The notes under the pieces are model-generated. The model saw nothing but the letters and a program-made list of their open reading frames with translations. It had not been told where the DNA came from and made no database searches. From contig JAKEHF010000234.1 in NCBI GenBank assembly GCA_022615295.1, forward strand, positions 1 through 19,474: DNA of 19,474 bases, written 5' to 3'. Of the stretch, positions 1-7,913 are shown piece after piece. This DNA is from Actinomycetota bacterium (GTDB lineage: Bacteria; Actinomycetota; Acidimicrobiia; Spongiisociales; ZC4RG35). Within the stretch, counting starts at the first letter, position 1. Every line of letters starts with the position of its first letter. The translations under genes were made by a program, and so were the position numbers.

Positions 1-1301
1 ACGAGGAACAGTCCTAACGCGAATACCGACCAGATCCAGAATGCGCTCTGCGGACCCTCGATCGAAGGGTTGAAGAATGCCTCGACGTGGATGGCGAGGA
101 CCCCCACCATGGCCCAGGAGGCGACACCCGACAGCCTCGGGTAGCCTGCCGATGCCAGACGTCTTCTCGTTGCGTTGACCTCCTGGAACCAGAAACCCCA
201 CATGAGGATCCACAGTCCTAGTCCGACCCATCCGGACCTGGCCAGGATCGTGAGATGGGTGTTGTGCGCGTTGCGCAGCCCGATGTCGGTCTGAGGCACG
301 TGATAGATGGCGGCCACGTTGGGCCCATACCCGTGACCGGTGAAGGGCACATCCTCGTTGACACCCTCCCAGATCTCGCCCCAATGTCCGAGACGCCATG
401 AGATGTTCCCCCCAAGACCCCCCTCGCCCTCCTGGGTGAGGATGCTCACCACGTTGTCGGCGAGTTGCTCGGCGGACAGCTCACGCTCCCCGACATCGAT
501 TCTGGGGTCGATGACCGCGGTGGCCAGTGCGACGAGGAGGAGGGTCCCGCTCATGGTCACGATCAGACGTGTGCGGCTCGGGTAGAGAAGCAACAGCAGC
601 GAGGCGCCCATGATCACGGCAAGGAAGCCACCCCGACCCTTTGTCGCCAGGGCGAGGACCCCGGCCACTCCGATCCCCGTCATGATGAGACGATTCCGCT
701 CGCCTCTCGTCGTCTTCGGGTCCCAAACCAGCCAGAGGAACCCGACGATCATGAGCAGGTGCACCTCCGCCCTCCCCGGGGCGAACGAAGTCAGGTCGAC
801 ATCGCTGTCGGGCACGTTCCCCAACTCGAGCGTCTCGGTCACCGTGGTCGCCGCGAGCCACGGGATCGCCAGCGGCATGAGGGCCCGATATGCCGAGAAC
901 CACCTCAGCAGGGCGCTCGGTCGGTGCACCAGGACGGCGAGCACTGCGAGGGCGATGATCAGATAGATCCAGACCGCGGCGTCACGGACGGCGACGACCG
1001 GATCGTCCCCGAAGAGACTCGGGATCAGAAGGAGGAGACCCCAACCGGCATAGAGGAAAGCCGGGGGAGCGACGTTGGTCCGTTGCCACAGCCCCTCCCA
1101 CATCGTGATCCGAATCGCACCAGCAATACCGAAGAGGAGCACGATCTCACCGATGAATAGCTGGGTTCCCGGGACGTGGAGGTGTGCGAAAGTACGATCG
1201 AACAGGAGATAGCCGGCCAGGAGCAACGGGAGCAAGACCTCGAACCGGCGTGGTCTTCCTTCGACACGGAATGGTGCGAGCTCGACGTCGGAGGTGGTCA
1301 T
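1..1301 (-). CDS. O-antigen ligase/polymerase-like membrane protein (WaaL/Wzy family), 3' end cut by window edge
   Basis: My minus-strand translation gives an open frame from the ATG at 1301 to the left edge: 433 codons and no stop, so the C-terminus is missing. The protein is polytopic, with many hydrophobic segments (for example around residues 23-35, 45-65, 85-97, 110-127, 190-203, 215-255). A large soluble loop follows, holding GHGYGPN and then, near residue 346, NAHNTHL followed by GWVGLGLW. A conserved His/Asn in this loop is typical of the O-antigen ligase/Wzy_C superfamily, which joins or polymerises lipid-linked glycans on the outer face of the membrane. The start lies 2 bp after the stop of the beta-helix lipoprotein gene, so the two are probably co-transcribed. 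Ligase (transfer to an acceptor) and Wzy polymerase cannot be told apart from sequence. The family is fairly certain; the substrate is unknown. Confidence 0.85.
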   Translation of the reverse strand, partial: MTTSDVELAPFRVEGRPRRFEVLLPLLLAGYLLFDRTFAHLHVPGTQLFIGEIVLLFGIAGAIRITMWEGLWQRTNVAPPAFLYAGWGLLLLIPSLFGDDPVVAVRDAAVWIYLIIALAVLAVLVHRPSALLRWFSAYRALMPLAIPWLAATTVTETLELGNVPDSDVDLTSFAPGRAEVHLLMIVGFLWLVWDPKTTRGERNRLIMTGIGVAGVLALATKGRGGFLAVIMGASLLLLLYPSRTRLIVTMSGTLLLVALATAVIDPRIDVGERELSAEQLADNVVSILTQEGEGGLGGNISWRLGHWGEIWEGVNEDVPFTGHGYGPNVAAIYHVPQTDIGLRNAHNTHLTILARSGWVGLGLWILMWGFWFQEVNATRRRLASAGYPRLSGVASWAMVGVLAIHVEAFFNPSIEGPQSAFWIWSVFALGLFL

Positions 1302-1303
1302 GC

Positions 1304-2296
1304 CTAGTCCAGCACCTCGCCGTAGATGCTGCGTAACACGTCCTCGAGATCGGACGACACCTCGTTGAGCTCCCAACCTGAGACCAACCCGCAGTTCCCT
1401 GCGTCATATAGCGCGTTCGCCGCACCGTCACTGTCCTGCCACTGCACGACGTTGCCACTCACCTCCACGGCGCGGCACTCCGTCTCGTACTGATCCCAGA
1501 CATAGATGCCGACGTTCGACCATGGATGGGAACGGGAGAACACCAGATTGTCCAGCACCCTGATGTTCCGTCCCCCGGCCACCCCAATCCCGACCTGACC
1601 GGGATTGATCAGGGTGTTGTTTCTGACGAGTTGATGTGAACCCCCGTTGTCACCGACCAGTATCCCGGAGCCGGAGCCGCTTGACCCGCCGCCAATCACC
1701 AGGTTGTCCTCTACGGTCAAGGGGCTCGTCTCCGTTCCACCGGATTCGTAGATGTTGATCGAGTCCTCGGTGTGCGCCGCGCCGTGCTCGTTGACTATCT
1801 CGTTCCCCGAGACCTTGTTGCCGACACCCGTCACTTTGTCGTACTGCACCGGGTTGCGTCCGGCATTCGAGATGAGACTCCCGGTGACGATCACGGTCGT
1901 TGAGTCGAGGGCATATACGCCCGATGCGGAGTCAAACAGCTCCGAGCTCTCGACCACGACCGACGACGAGTCCTGTATGAAGATGGCCCGGCCGGCGCAG
2001 GGTCCGATGACCGCGTTGCGTATGACCACATCGCTCGAGTGCGTTATCCGGATGCAGTCTCCGTAGGGGTTGCTGATGATGAGGCCGTCGAGGACCACTC
2101 CGGTCTCACGATCCAGCCGGAGCTGGCCCTCCAAGGGAGATGGGACGAGTGTCGCCGGAGCCGTACCCTCGCTCACCGAGACGTCGGGGGTGGTAGGCGG
2201 TGGCAGCGTGATGATGGTTCCACCCCCTGTGCAGGCCGACAAGACCACCGAGCCCAAGAGCACCGCCGCACCGCGCCGCCCAACCCCGTTCCCCAT
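1304..2296 (-). CDS. Secreted lipoprotein with right-handed parallel beta-helix
   Basis: A 330-residue protein. Residues 1-22 form a lipoprotein signal: two Arg, a hydrophobic core and lipobox LSAC with lipidated Cys22. A short Pro/Thr linker follows (about 30-55), then imperfect beta-helix rungs from about 58 to 305, rich in N-x-I/V turns such as DVVIRNAVIGPC, VGIGVAGGRNIRVLDN and PWSNVGIYVW. This fold is used by polysaccharide lyases, C5-epimerases of the AlgG type and NosD-like proteins, but no catalytic set is recognisable, so enzyme activity is only possible. Cys81, 100, 274 and 302 recur with the same pair spacings in the neighbouring paralogue and may form disulfides outside the cell. 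The gene lies after a terminator-like hairpin and 2 bp before the O-antigen ligase-like gene, suggesting a role on the same polymer. The ATG at 2296 lacks a clear Shine-Dalgarno sequence; the signal peptide supports this start. Confidence 0.8.
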   Translation of the reverse strand: MGNGVGRRGAAVLLGSVVLSACTGGGTIITLPPPTTPDVSVSEGTAPATLVPSPLEGQLRLDRETGVVLDGLIISNPYGDCIRITHSSDVVIRNAVIGPCAGRAIFIQDSSSVVVESSELFDSASGVYALDSTTVIVTGSLISNAGRNPVQYDKVTGVGNKVSGNEIVNEHGAAHTEDSINIYESGGTETSPLTVEDNLVIGGGSSGSGSGILVGDNGGSHQLVRNNTLINPGQVGIGVAGGRNIRVLDNLVFSRSHPWSNVGIYVWDQYETECRAVEVSGNVVQWQDSDGAANALYDAGNCGLVSGWELNEVSSDLEDVLRSIYGEVLD

Positions 2297-2390
2297 CGGG
2301 TCAGGCTAGTTGGCTCGACTCTGTAAGCCCTCTAGTGATCTGTCGCTTGAATAGTGTGCGCGTGTCTCCGAGCGATCGGCGTCATCTGGC

Positions 2391-2426
2391 AAGGAGAAAA
2401 GCGCAGTCGCAGCCGGGAGCTGCGAC
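2391..2426 (-). terminator. Rho-independent terminator-like hairpin after the beta-helix gene
   Basis: A perfect 8-bp inverted repeat at 2406-2426 (GTCGCAGC / GCTGCGAC, 5-nt loop) is followed on the minus strand by TGCGC and then TTTT at 2400-2397. It lies about 90 nt past the stop of the beta-helix gene ending at 2516, and upstream of the lipoprotein gene starting at 2296. The U-tract is short, so termination may be partial. A second, weaker hairpin lies just upstream at 2449-2472 (GGCGTC/GACGCC, 12-nt loop). Confidence 0.55.
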
Positions 2427-2515
2427 GAGCATTTTGGACGCAGCCAGGGGCGTCGAGGGCCGGAGAGACGCCACAAGTGTTCATGCGACGGGTCACCAGG
2501 GCCGGCCTGCGACGA

Positions 2516-3703
2516 TCACCAACTGTTCTCGTTCCATCCTGCGACGGAGCCGCAGCCCCCTCCGTCCCAAGCCGGGTTCGATTGGCCCGAGCTGTTCAGC
2601 CAGTTGACGCTGTTACCCCTCACCTCGATCCCACCGCAGGAACCACCGGACTGGTTCCAGACGTAGATCCCCACGTTCGACCAGGGGAACTGGGCAGAAG
2701 ACACGGTGTTGTTGACCACACGGATATTGCTCCCACCGGCGACACCTATGCCGGCCTGACCGGGATTCGTGAGACTGTTGCCCTGCACCAGCACGTACGA
2801 GCCCCCGGCATCGCCGAGCATGATCCCCGAGCCCGAATTGCTCTGGCCCGTGTTGTCCCGGAGTGTGTTGCCGGTCACTCGGAGCCAGCTGCCCGAGGTT
2901 CCCGACGATTTGAAGATGCTGATCATGTCCTCGGCTCGGCTGTTGGTGATGGTGTTGCTCTCTATGCGGTTTCCGGCACCGGTGACCTTGTCGAACTGAA
3001 CCGGATTGCGGCCCGAGCTCGTTATGTGGTTCCCGACCACGGCAATGCCGCTCGAGGAGTGTCCGTAGATCCCACCTTTGCTGCTCGAGGTTTGGATGGT
3101 TACCCCCTGGATGGTCACACCGGATGACTTGTCGATGAACACTCCCCAGTCCCCGCACGGGCCGATCGTCGAGTTGCGGATGGTCACGTTCGACGATCCG
3201 ATGATCCTCACACATGCCCCGTTGGGGTTGGAGATGGAGAGATTCTCGAGAAGGAGATTCGACTCGCCATTGATCGTGATCGGCCCGCTGCTCCCCTGCG
3301 GGAAGGTGGCCGGAGGCGAGGTTGTGGGGCTCGTCGAGCTCGTGCCTCCCCCGGTCGTAGACGATGACGAGCCTGCTGTGGAGGTCGGGGCCGTGGTCGT
3401 CGTCGTCTCGGGCACCAACGTGTCGACGACCGTCGATGACGGCTCGGGGTCGTCGGCTATCTCAGGTGGGAGGGCAAGCCCGACGCCCAGCTGACGCAGT
3501 CTTTGACTTGGTAGGGCCTCCAGGTCATCGCCGTCGGGCAGCAGGAGATTGTTGGCCAACTTGTCCGGCTCCTCGAGGGCCCCGAGGTCCGCGGAGTCAG
3601 GGGAGTTTGGTGTGACGAGGGTGAGAACGCTCAGGGCGGCGAACACGAGCGCGAACGCACTCAGCCCCAAAAGCATCCGCAATGCGATGGGCGGGTCCGA
3701 CAC
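2516..3703 (-). CDS. Membrane-anchored right-handed beta-helix protein with Ser/Thr-rich stalk
   Basis: I chose the GTG at 3703 because GGAGG (3716-3712) sits 8 nt upstream. This gives 395 residues. The frame stays open to a GTG at 3880, which would add 59 residues, but that extension is hydrophilic, unlike the paralogue, and has no good ribosome binding site. Domains: a short cytoplasmic start, one membrane segment (about 10-30), a spacer, a Thr/Ser/Pro stalk (about 89-140) that could be glycosylated, and a beta-helix domain (about 141-390). The helix domain is clearly paralogous to the lipoprotein at 1304-2296: shared blocks include SNP-G-C-RI, IGPC, GRNPVQ-DKVTG, NPGQ-GIGVAGG and PWSNVGIYVW, and Cys164/183/356/384 match in spacing. 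The fold suggests carbohydrate cleavage, epimerisation or binding outside the membrane. No catalytic residues are assigned. Confidence 0.8.
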   Translation of the reverse strand: MSDPPIALRMLLGLSAFALVFAALSVLTLVTPNSPDSADLGALEEPDKLANNLLLPDGDDLEALPSQRLRQLGVGLALPPEIADDPEPSSTVVDTLVPETTTTTAPTSTAGSSSSTTGGGTSSTSPTTSPPATFPQGSSGPITINGESNLLLENLSISNPNGACVRIIGSSNVTIRNSTIGPCGDWGVFIDKSSGVTIQGVTIQTSSSKGGIYGHSSSGIAVVGNHITSSGRNPVQFDKVTGAGNRIESNTITNSRAEDMISIFKSSGTSGSWLRVTGNTLRDNTGQSNSGSGIMLGDAGGSYVLVQGNSLTNPGQAGIGVAGGSNIRVVNNTVSSAQFPWSNVGIYVWNQSGGSCGGIEVRGNSVNWLNSSGQSNPAWDGGGCGSVAGWNENSW

Positions 3704-3886
3704 GATAGGATCCTCCGGGCAGTGGGGGTATCCGAAGTCTTTCGGCACGGGCGCGTCGGACTTGAGATGTTTTCCCGGTTTGGGTCTGAGGTGTCGTCCT
3801 TGCATTCGTTGGGCGGTGAGCGGCCCCAACTGGTAGTGCCCGCTGTCGCTGGTGACCCGATGCTCGGATTGGGAGCGCACACCCTA

Positions 3887-3901
3887 ACCACAACGAGTGG
3901 T
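3887..3901. promoter_or_regulatory. Short inverted repeat in the divergent intergenic region
   Basis: ACCAC-AACGA-GTGGT is a perfect 5-bp inverted repeat with a 5-nt spacer, and one more outer T/A pair beyond a mismatch. It lies 22 nt before the plus-strand GTG at 3923, in the 219-bp region shared with the minus-strand beta-helix gene, where promoters for both should lie. It could be a small operator, but dyads of this length arise by chance. I found no convincing -35/-10 pair on either strand here. A further small hairpin (CCGAA-GTCT-TTCGG, 3732-3745) lies in the beta-helix gene's leader. Confidence 0.2.
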
Positions 3902-3922
3902 AATCGCACAAACGGCTTCTAG

Positions 3923-4705
3923 GTGGCACACCGAGATCCCCCTTCGAGACACGACGTCTTCGGCACCGACGTCTCGCTGACAACCATCCCTGAGGTCGTT
4001 GGCCACCTGCTCGATCCCCCGGAGGAGGGTCTCGTCGTCGCCATCGCCAACGTCCACTCGGTGATGACCGCGAGACGTCAGCCCGCCCTGCGCCGGGCGC
4101 TCGCCACCGCTGGGATCGTGACACCGGATGGCATGCCCCTGGTTTGGGCTCTCCGAGCTGCCGGCCACGATTCAGCGATACGAGTCACCGGCATCGAGGT
4201 GATGACCGAGACCCTGAAGAGGGGCGGTGACACCCGTCACTTCTTCTATGGGAGCACCCCCGAGGTCCTCGCCTCGATCGGGTCCGTGGCGGCCGAGTCT
4301 TACCCCGAGGCGACGGTGGCAGGGATGCTGTCACCGCCGTTCCGAGAGTTGGACGACACCGAGAAGACCGACCTCGTCCGCCAGATCCGGGCCGCGGCTC
4401 CGGATGTCGTCTGGGTTGGGCTGGGCATGCCCAAACAGGAGCATTGGATGGCCTACGCCCATCCCCTGCTCCCAGGAGTCTCCCTGGTGGGGGTGGGAGC
4501 CGCTTTCGACTGGCTTGCAGGGACCACCCCTATCGCTCCGCAATGGATGAGGGATCGTGGTCTCGAGTGGCTCTACCGTCTGATACTCGAGCCGAGACGA
4601 ATGTGGAGAAGGTATGTCTACAACAACCCTGCGTTCCTGATCCTGCTCGTGGGCCGTTACGTGAGGACCGCTGCCGGCAGGCTCTTGAGACGTCGGATCA
4701 GCTGA
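3923..4705 (+). CDS. WecG/TagA/CpsF family glycosyltransferase
   Basis: A 260-residue protein, the usual length for this family. Its members transfer an N-acetylhexosamine or similar sugar onto a polyprenyl-diphosphate-linked sugar, the second committed step in teichoic acid, enterobacterial common antigen or capsule assembly. Visible family blocks: NVHSVMTARR (43-52), TPDGMPLVW with the Asp (D69) proposed as catalytic base in TagA, VGLGMPKQEHWM (165-176), GVGAAFDWLAG (190-200) and APQWMRDRGLEWLYRL (205-220). The basic, partly hydrophobic C-terminal tail (about 231-260) fits membrane association. The start is GTG with no clear Shine-Dalgarno. The gene is alone on the plus strand here and converges on the Wzz/kinase gene, overlapping its 3' end by 8 bp (4698-4705). 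Donor and acceptor are not predictable. No initiating polyprenyl-phosphate sugar-1-phosphate transferase is in the window. Confidence 0.9.
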   Translation: MAHRDPPSRHDVFGTDVSLTTIPEVVGHLLDPPEEGLVVAIANVHSVMTARRQPALRRALATAGIVTPDGMPLVWALRAAGHDSAIRVTGIEVMTETLKRGGDTRHFFYGSTPEVLASIGSVAAESYPEATVAGMLSPPFRELDDTEKTDLVRQIRAAAPDVVWVGLGMPKQEHWMAYAHPLLPGVSLVGVGAAFDWLAGTTPIAPQWMRDRGLEWLYRLILEPRRMWRRYVYNNPAFLILLVGRYVRTAAGRLLRRRIS

Positions 4706-6524
4706 GTTCGCTCTGCATCCCGAGTCCGAGGGGGTCTCGCATCGACCCGCGACGAATGAGCATCTCCTCACGCAAAGGCGCCTTGTTGTACACGTAGCCC
4801 TGAACGGGTTTGCCGGTGAGCCGGATCCGGTCGCTCGCTTCGGCCAAGGCCGCGACCTCGCCCCCGTGGGAGACCACGACCACTACACCGTCGCACAGAC
4901 GCACGACACTCCCCGAGTAGGCGACCTGGAGCATGGGAGGAACGTCGACAAGGATCAGGTCGTAGGCGGCCCTGAGCTCAGAGAAAAGCGTGACCACCGC
5001 CTCCCTCCGGAAGAACTCGGGGGCGGATATCGACTGACTGCCACGTGACAGCAGGTCGACAGACAGCCCGTCGAGCATGTGGATCGAGCGCACCGCCGAG
5101 GTGAGGGAGATTCCCACCTCCACCATGTCGGTGAGACCCGGATACCAGCCCTTGTTCTCGGAGAGGAGCCCGGTGAGAGCCTGGTCACCGAAATCTGCGT
5201 CGATCAGAAGGACTCGTCGGCCCTTGGTGGCCAGCCCAGCACCGACGTTGGCAGCCGTGATCGTCTTCCCATCGCCTATCAGGGGGGAGGTGATGGCGAA
5301 TATGCGGGCAGCAACGGCCGAGCCGGCCGCGAGCTCGGTGAGATCCACCGAGTCGGTTAGGGCGGCGCCCGCAAAACGGAATGCCTCCGCCGACGCCGAA
5401 AGCGGCGAGTCGCGGATCGGGAGCACCGACTCCAGGTCCTCGGCCTCGAAGTCGGGGATCTCGCCTAGCAATGGTGCGCCAATGATCGCCTCTGGCTCGA
5501 AGCGATGTTCGAAACGACGTGCCCGCTTGGAGCGGCTGTAGGCGACCCCTACACCAACGCCGAGACCGGCGAGCAACCCGATGGCGGCAAGACGCCCGAA
5601 CCCCATCGACCGCTGGGCCTCCTCTGCCGGCGAGAAGAGGACCACGCCGTTGGTCGCTATCGCCGCATCAACGCTGACCTGGTCGCGACGCAGGACGAGC
5701 TGGGCCCTTTGGTTGAGGATCTGGGTGCGTCGCTCGAGAAGGGTGGCCAGCGCAGGATCCTGACCCTGGACGGTGCGGATGAGCTGCAACGCCTGGAGCT
5801 CCTGGAGGGCGCGGTCGAGCGCTTCCGGGCTCAGAGCCGTGGTCGACGTGACCAGGGTCATCAGGTCCTCGACGGCCTCGAGGATCCGCGCGTCCACGTC
5901 CGAACCGGGAGTGAGGGCGACTATTTGAGCATCGAGCTCCTCCAGTTGAGCGTCGACGGCGGCGATCGAAGTATCGAGTTCGGAGATGGCCATGGCGAAG
6001 GCGGCGGCGTTGCGGCTGTCTTTCACCTCCTGATAGGCCTCCAGGAAGGCCGTGCTCAGCTCGGTCGCCACATCGGGGTCGTCTGCGGTCACCGAGAGCT
6101 CGATGAGCCCACTCTCCGGGTTCGATGTGGTCTCCCTCAACTCGAGCACGTCGCGTATCGGCAGGTCAGCGATCTCGCCGCCGACCGCCTCCGCTGCGGC
6201 CCGGGCCACCGCGGTCGACTCGATGATGGCCACCTGATCCGCCACGTACCGGCGTGGGTCACGTGTGGAGGCGGTCTCGAAAACGGTGGACCCCTGGGGG
6301 TCCTCCACGAGCACCGACGATGTCGCCACCCAGTCATTGACGAGGAGGATCCCGGCGAGAACTGCGAGCACGACACCGCCGGCTCCACACGCCAGAACCG
6401 CGGCGCGGTGCGCTTTGGCGGCTCCGAACAGGGTCGGCTCGAGTGTTTGGCTGAAGGTCAAGTTCCCACCCAATAGTCCGCCATCGCCCACAGAGGCTAG
6501 CCCCGGACCTATCAGGCTAACCAT
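4698..6524 (-). CDS. Fused Wzz chain-length regulator / BY-kinase-like ATPase
   Basis: Using the ATG at 6524, the protein has 608 residues. The frame is open much further upstream, but that stretch lies opposite the flippase gene and is low-complexity shadow sequence. Order: membrane segment 1 (about 41-63); extracytoplasmic Wzz-type region with coiled-coil potential (about 160-285); membrane segment 2 (about 309-329); cytoplasmic ATPase with P-loop PLIGDGKT (414-421), Walker A' VLLIDADF (438-445) and Walker B LILVDVPP (523-530). Such proteins set glycan chain length and control export with Wzx/Wzy. Two oddities: the P-loop has LI where PG/PE is usual (S-x-x-PGEGKT), and the C-terminus after residue 580 has no tyrosine, so the usual autophosphorylated Tyr cluster is missing. 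A GTG 36 nt downstream is an alternative start. Divergent from the flippase by 78 bp. Confidence 0.88.
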   Translation of the reverse strand: MVSLIGPGLASVGDGGLLGGNLTFSQTLEPTLFGAAKAHRAAVLACGAGGVVLAVLAGILLVNDWVATSSVLVEDPQGSTVFETASTRDPRRYVADQVAIIESTAVARAAAEAVGGEIADLPIRDVLELRETTSNPESGLIELSVTADDPDVATELSTAFLEAYQEVKDSRNAAAFAMAISELDTSIAAVDAQLEELDAQIVALTPGSDVDARILEAVEDLMTLVTSTTALSPEALDRALQELQALQLIRTVQGQDPALATLLERRTQILNQRAQLVLRRDQVSVDAAIATNGVVLFSPAEEAQRSMGFGRLAAIGLLAGLGVGVGVAYSRSKRARRFEHRFEPEAIIGAPLLGEIPDFEAEDLESVLPIRDSPLSASAEAFRFAGAALTDSVDLTELAAGSAVAARIFAITSPLIGDGKTITAANVGAGLATKGRRVLLIDADFGDQALTGLLSENKGWYPGLTDMVEVGISLTSAVRSIHMLDGLSVDLLSRGSQSISAPEFFRREAVVTLFSELRAAYDLILVDVPPMLQVAYSGSVVRLCDGVVVVVSHGGEVAALAEASDRIRLTGKPVQGYVYNKAPLREEMLIRRGSMRDPLGLGMQSELS

Positions 6525-6602
6525 CGAGGGATCCAACGAGAACCGGCCGTCGACCCAGGTCTCGACTGGTGGATTGCCAAGAAGGGGCGATAGCGTGTCG
6601 TC

Positions 6603-7901
6603 GTGGTACGCAAGACGCTCATGAGCCTCTCCGCCGGACAGATCGACTCCGGTCTGTCGTCCATCGCCACCTTCGTTGCTGGGCTCTATGCGGTGAGCTC
6701 TTTCGGAACCACGTTGCTCGGGGCCTACGTGGTGGTCTTCACCGCCTGGAACCTGGCCAGAACTGTTCCCAGTGAGTTGATCTATACACCGTCTGAGGTC
6801 GTGGCCGTCGGGCAACAGGAGGCCAGACGCATCCGGGTGCTCGACTCCAGCCTTCGCAGGGGAACATTGGTGTCCCTGGCGGCGGCGGCGGGCGTTCTTG
6901 CCACGTTCATGATCATCGAGGGTGACGTCGGCTCGGAGGACGCAATGGCACTGGTCGTGACGGCTGCTGCGGTCACCGTGATCGCCCCCCTCATGGACCA
7001 TTGGCGGAAGATGTTCCACATCGCCGGCTCTTCTTGGCGCGGGGCAACCACCGCGACAGCCCAGATGATCGTGACGATCTCGCTCATCGTTGCCCTCCAC
7101 GGACGGCTCGACCCGGCATGGATACCATTCGGCGCCCTCGCCACCGGTTACGTGGTCTCCGCCCTGGTCGCTTTCCTGCTCACCGCCAATCTGACGCGCC
7201 ATGACGGAGTGATCCCCGACCCTCCGGGCTGGGACGAGCTCTCCAGAATCGGTCGTTGGCTCCTTCTCGCCAATATCGCCGTGTTCGGCAGCGACTTTGT
7301 GCTCGCCCTGATCGTCCGGGCGGCGATCGGGCCCGACGTCCTTGGCTATGCCGAAGGGGCGCGAGTAGTGGCTCGGCCGGTGATCATCCTCGGTCTGGGT
7401 TTGGCCGCAGTCCTCGGTCCCAGATCGGTGCACGCCGGGATGGGCCCCGACCCGCGGGCCTCTCGCGCCACCCGACGTCTCTTTTGGTGGGTCAGCAGCA
7501 TCGGCGGGCTCCTATATCTGCCCCTGGTCGGCTCGGCATGGGACCTCAACCCTCTCCCCGACATCCTCCCCACCGCGTACGTGATCGACGGGCTCGTGGT
7601 GCTCTGTGTGGTGGGGGCCATCGTCTTCAACCTGGCGTTGCCTTGGTGGTTCGAGCTGCTGGGAGGTCGGAGACAACACCAGCTGGCAAGGGCCGAGGTC
7701 GTAGGCAGCATCCTCAAGACCGGGACCGGTCTCCTGGCGCCGTTGCTCCAGGCCTTCACTCTCCCGGTGGCATGGACGGTTGCATTCGGGGCCCGGGCCA
7801 TCGGGCTGGATATCTATGCTCGCCGGCTCTTTGCCTCCCCGGCAACCGGCGCCGGGGAGGAGGCTCTGGTCACAGGACTCGACGCGACGAGTGAGGGTTA
7901 A
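6603..7901 (+). CDS. Wzx-like polysaccharide flippase (MOP superfamily)
   Basis: A 432-residue, very hydrophobic protein with about 10-12 predicted membrane helices and short charged loops. The N-terminal region (LSAGQIDSGLSSIATFVAG) and overall organisation resemble Wzx/oligosaccharide flippases, which move polyprenyl-linked repeat units across the cytoplasmic membrane. There is no single diagnostic motif, so the call rests on topology, length and its place beside GT2, Wzz and ligase genes. The earliest possible start is the GTG at 6603; the next in-frame start is ATG at 6621. A purine-rich AAGGGG lies 14 nt before the GTG, farther than usual, so the exact start is uncertain. The downstream GT2 gene begins 12 bp after the stop, so the two form an operon. 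Confidence 0.8.
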   Translation: MVRKTLMSLSAGQIDSGLSSIATFVAGLYAVSSFGTTLLGAYVVVFTAWNLARTVPSELIYTPSEVVAVGQQEARRIRVLDSSLRRGTLVSLAAAAGVLATFMIIEGDVGSEDAMALVVTAAAVTVIAPLMDHWRKMFHIAGSSWRGATTATAQMIVTISLIVALHGRLDPAWIPFGALATGYVVSALVAFLLTANLTRHDGVIPDPPGWDELSRIGRWLLLANIAVFGSDFVLALIVRAAIGPDVLGYAEGARVVARPVIILGLGLAAVLGPRSVHAGMGPDPRASRATRRLFWWVSSIGGLLYLPLVGSAWDLNPLPDILPTAYVIDGLVVLCVVGAIVFNLALPWWFELLGGRRQHQLARAEVVGSILKTGTGLLAPLLQAFTLPVAWTVAFGARAIGLDIYARRLFASPATGAGEEALVTGLDATSEG

Positions 7902-7913
7902 GGTAGGCCTGTC

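Noticed and set aside
465..1160. 231-residue open frame on the plus strand
   Set aside because: Rich in Asp/Glu/Arg/His with no recognisable motif. It lies opposite a hydrophobic minus-strand frame with a convincing O-antigen ligase loop motif.
3704..3880. 59-residue N-terminal extension of the membrane-anchored beta-helix protein
   Set aside because: GGAGG at the right distance from GTG 3703 and a membrane helix near the new N-terminus favour the shorter form. The extension remains possible if translation starts at 3880.
3704..3922. Riboswitch (for example c-di-GMP or c-di-AMP) in the long leader of the beta-helix gene
   Set aside because: I looked for conserved cores of these classes and saw none, only a 5-bp hairpin at 3732-3745.
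5505..6476. 323-residue open frame on the plus strand opposite the Wzz/kinase gene
   Set aside because: Composition is charged and low-complexity with no domain. The minus-strand frame has clear Walker motifs and membrane segments. It is a GC-rich shadow frame.
6525..6602. Back-to-back promoters between the Wzz/kinase and flippase genes
   Set aside because: Promoters must lie in or near this 78-bp gap, but I could not find a -35/-10 pair with acceptable spacing on either strand, so none is annotated.
6525..7433. N-terminal extension of the Wzz/kinase frame by about 300 residues
   Set aside because: It lies antisense to the flippase, has no domain, and the true N-terminus with its first membrane segment fits the ATG at 6524.
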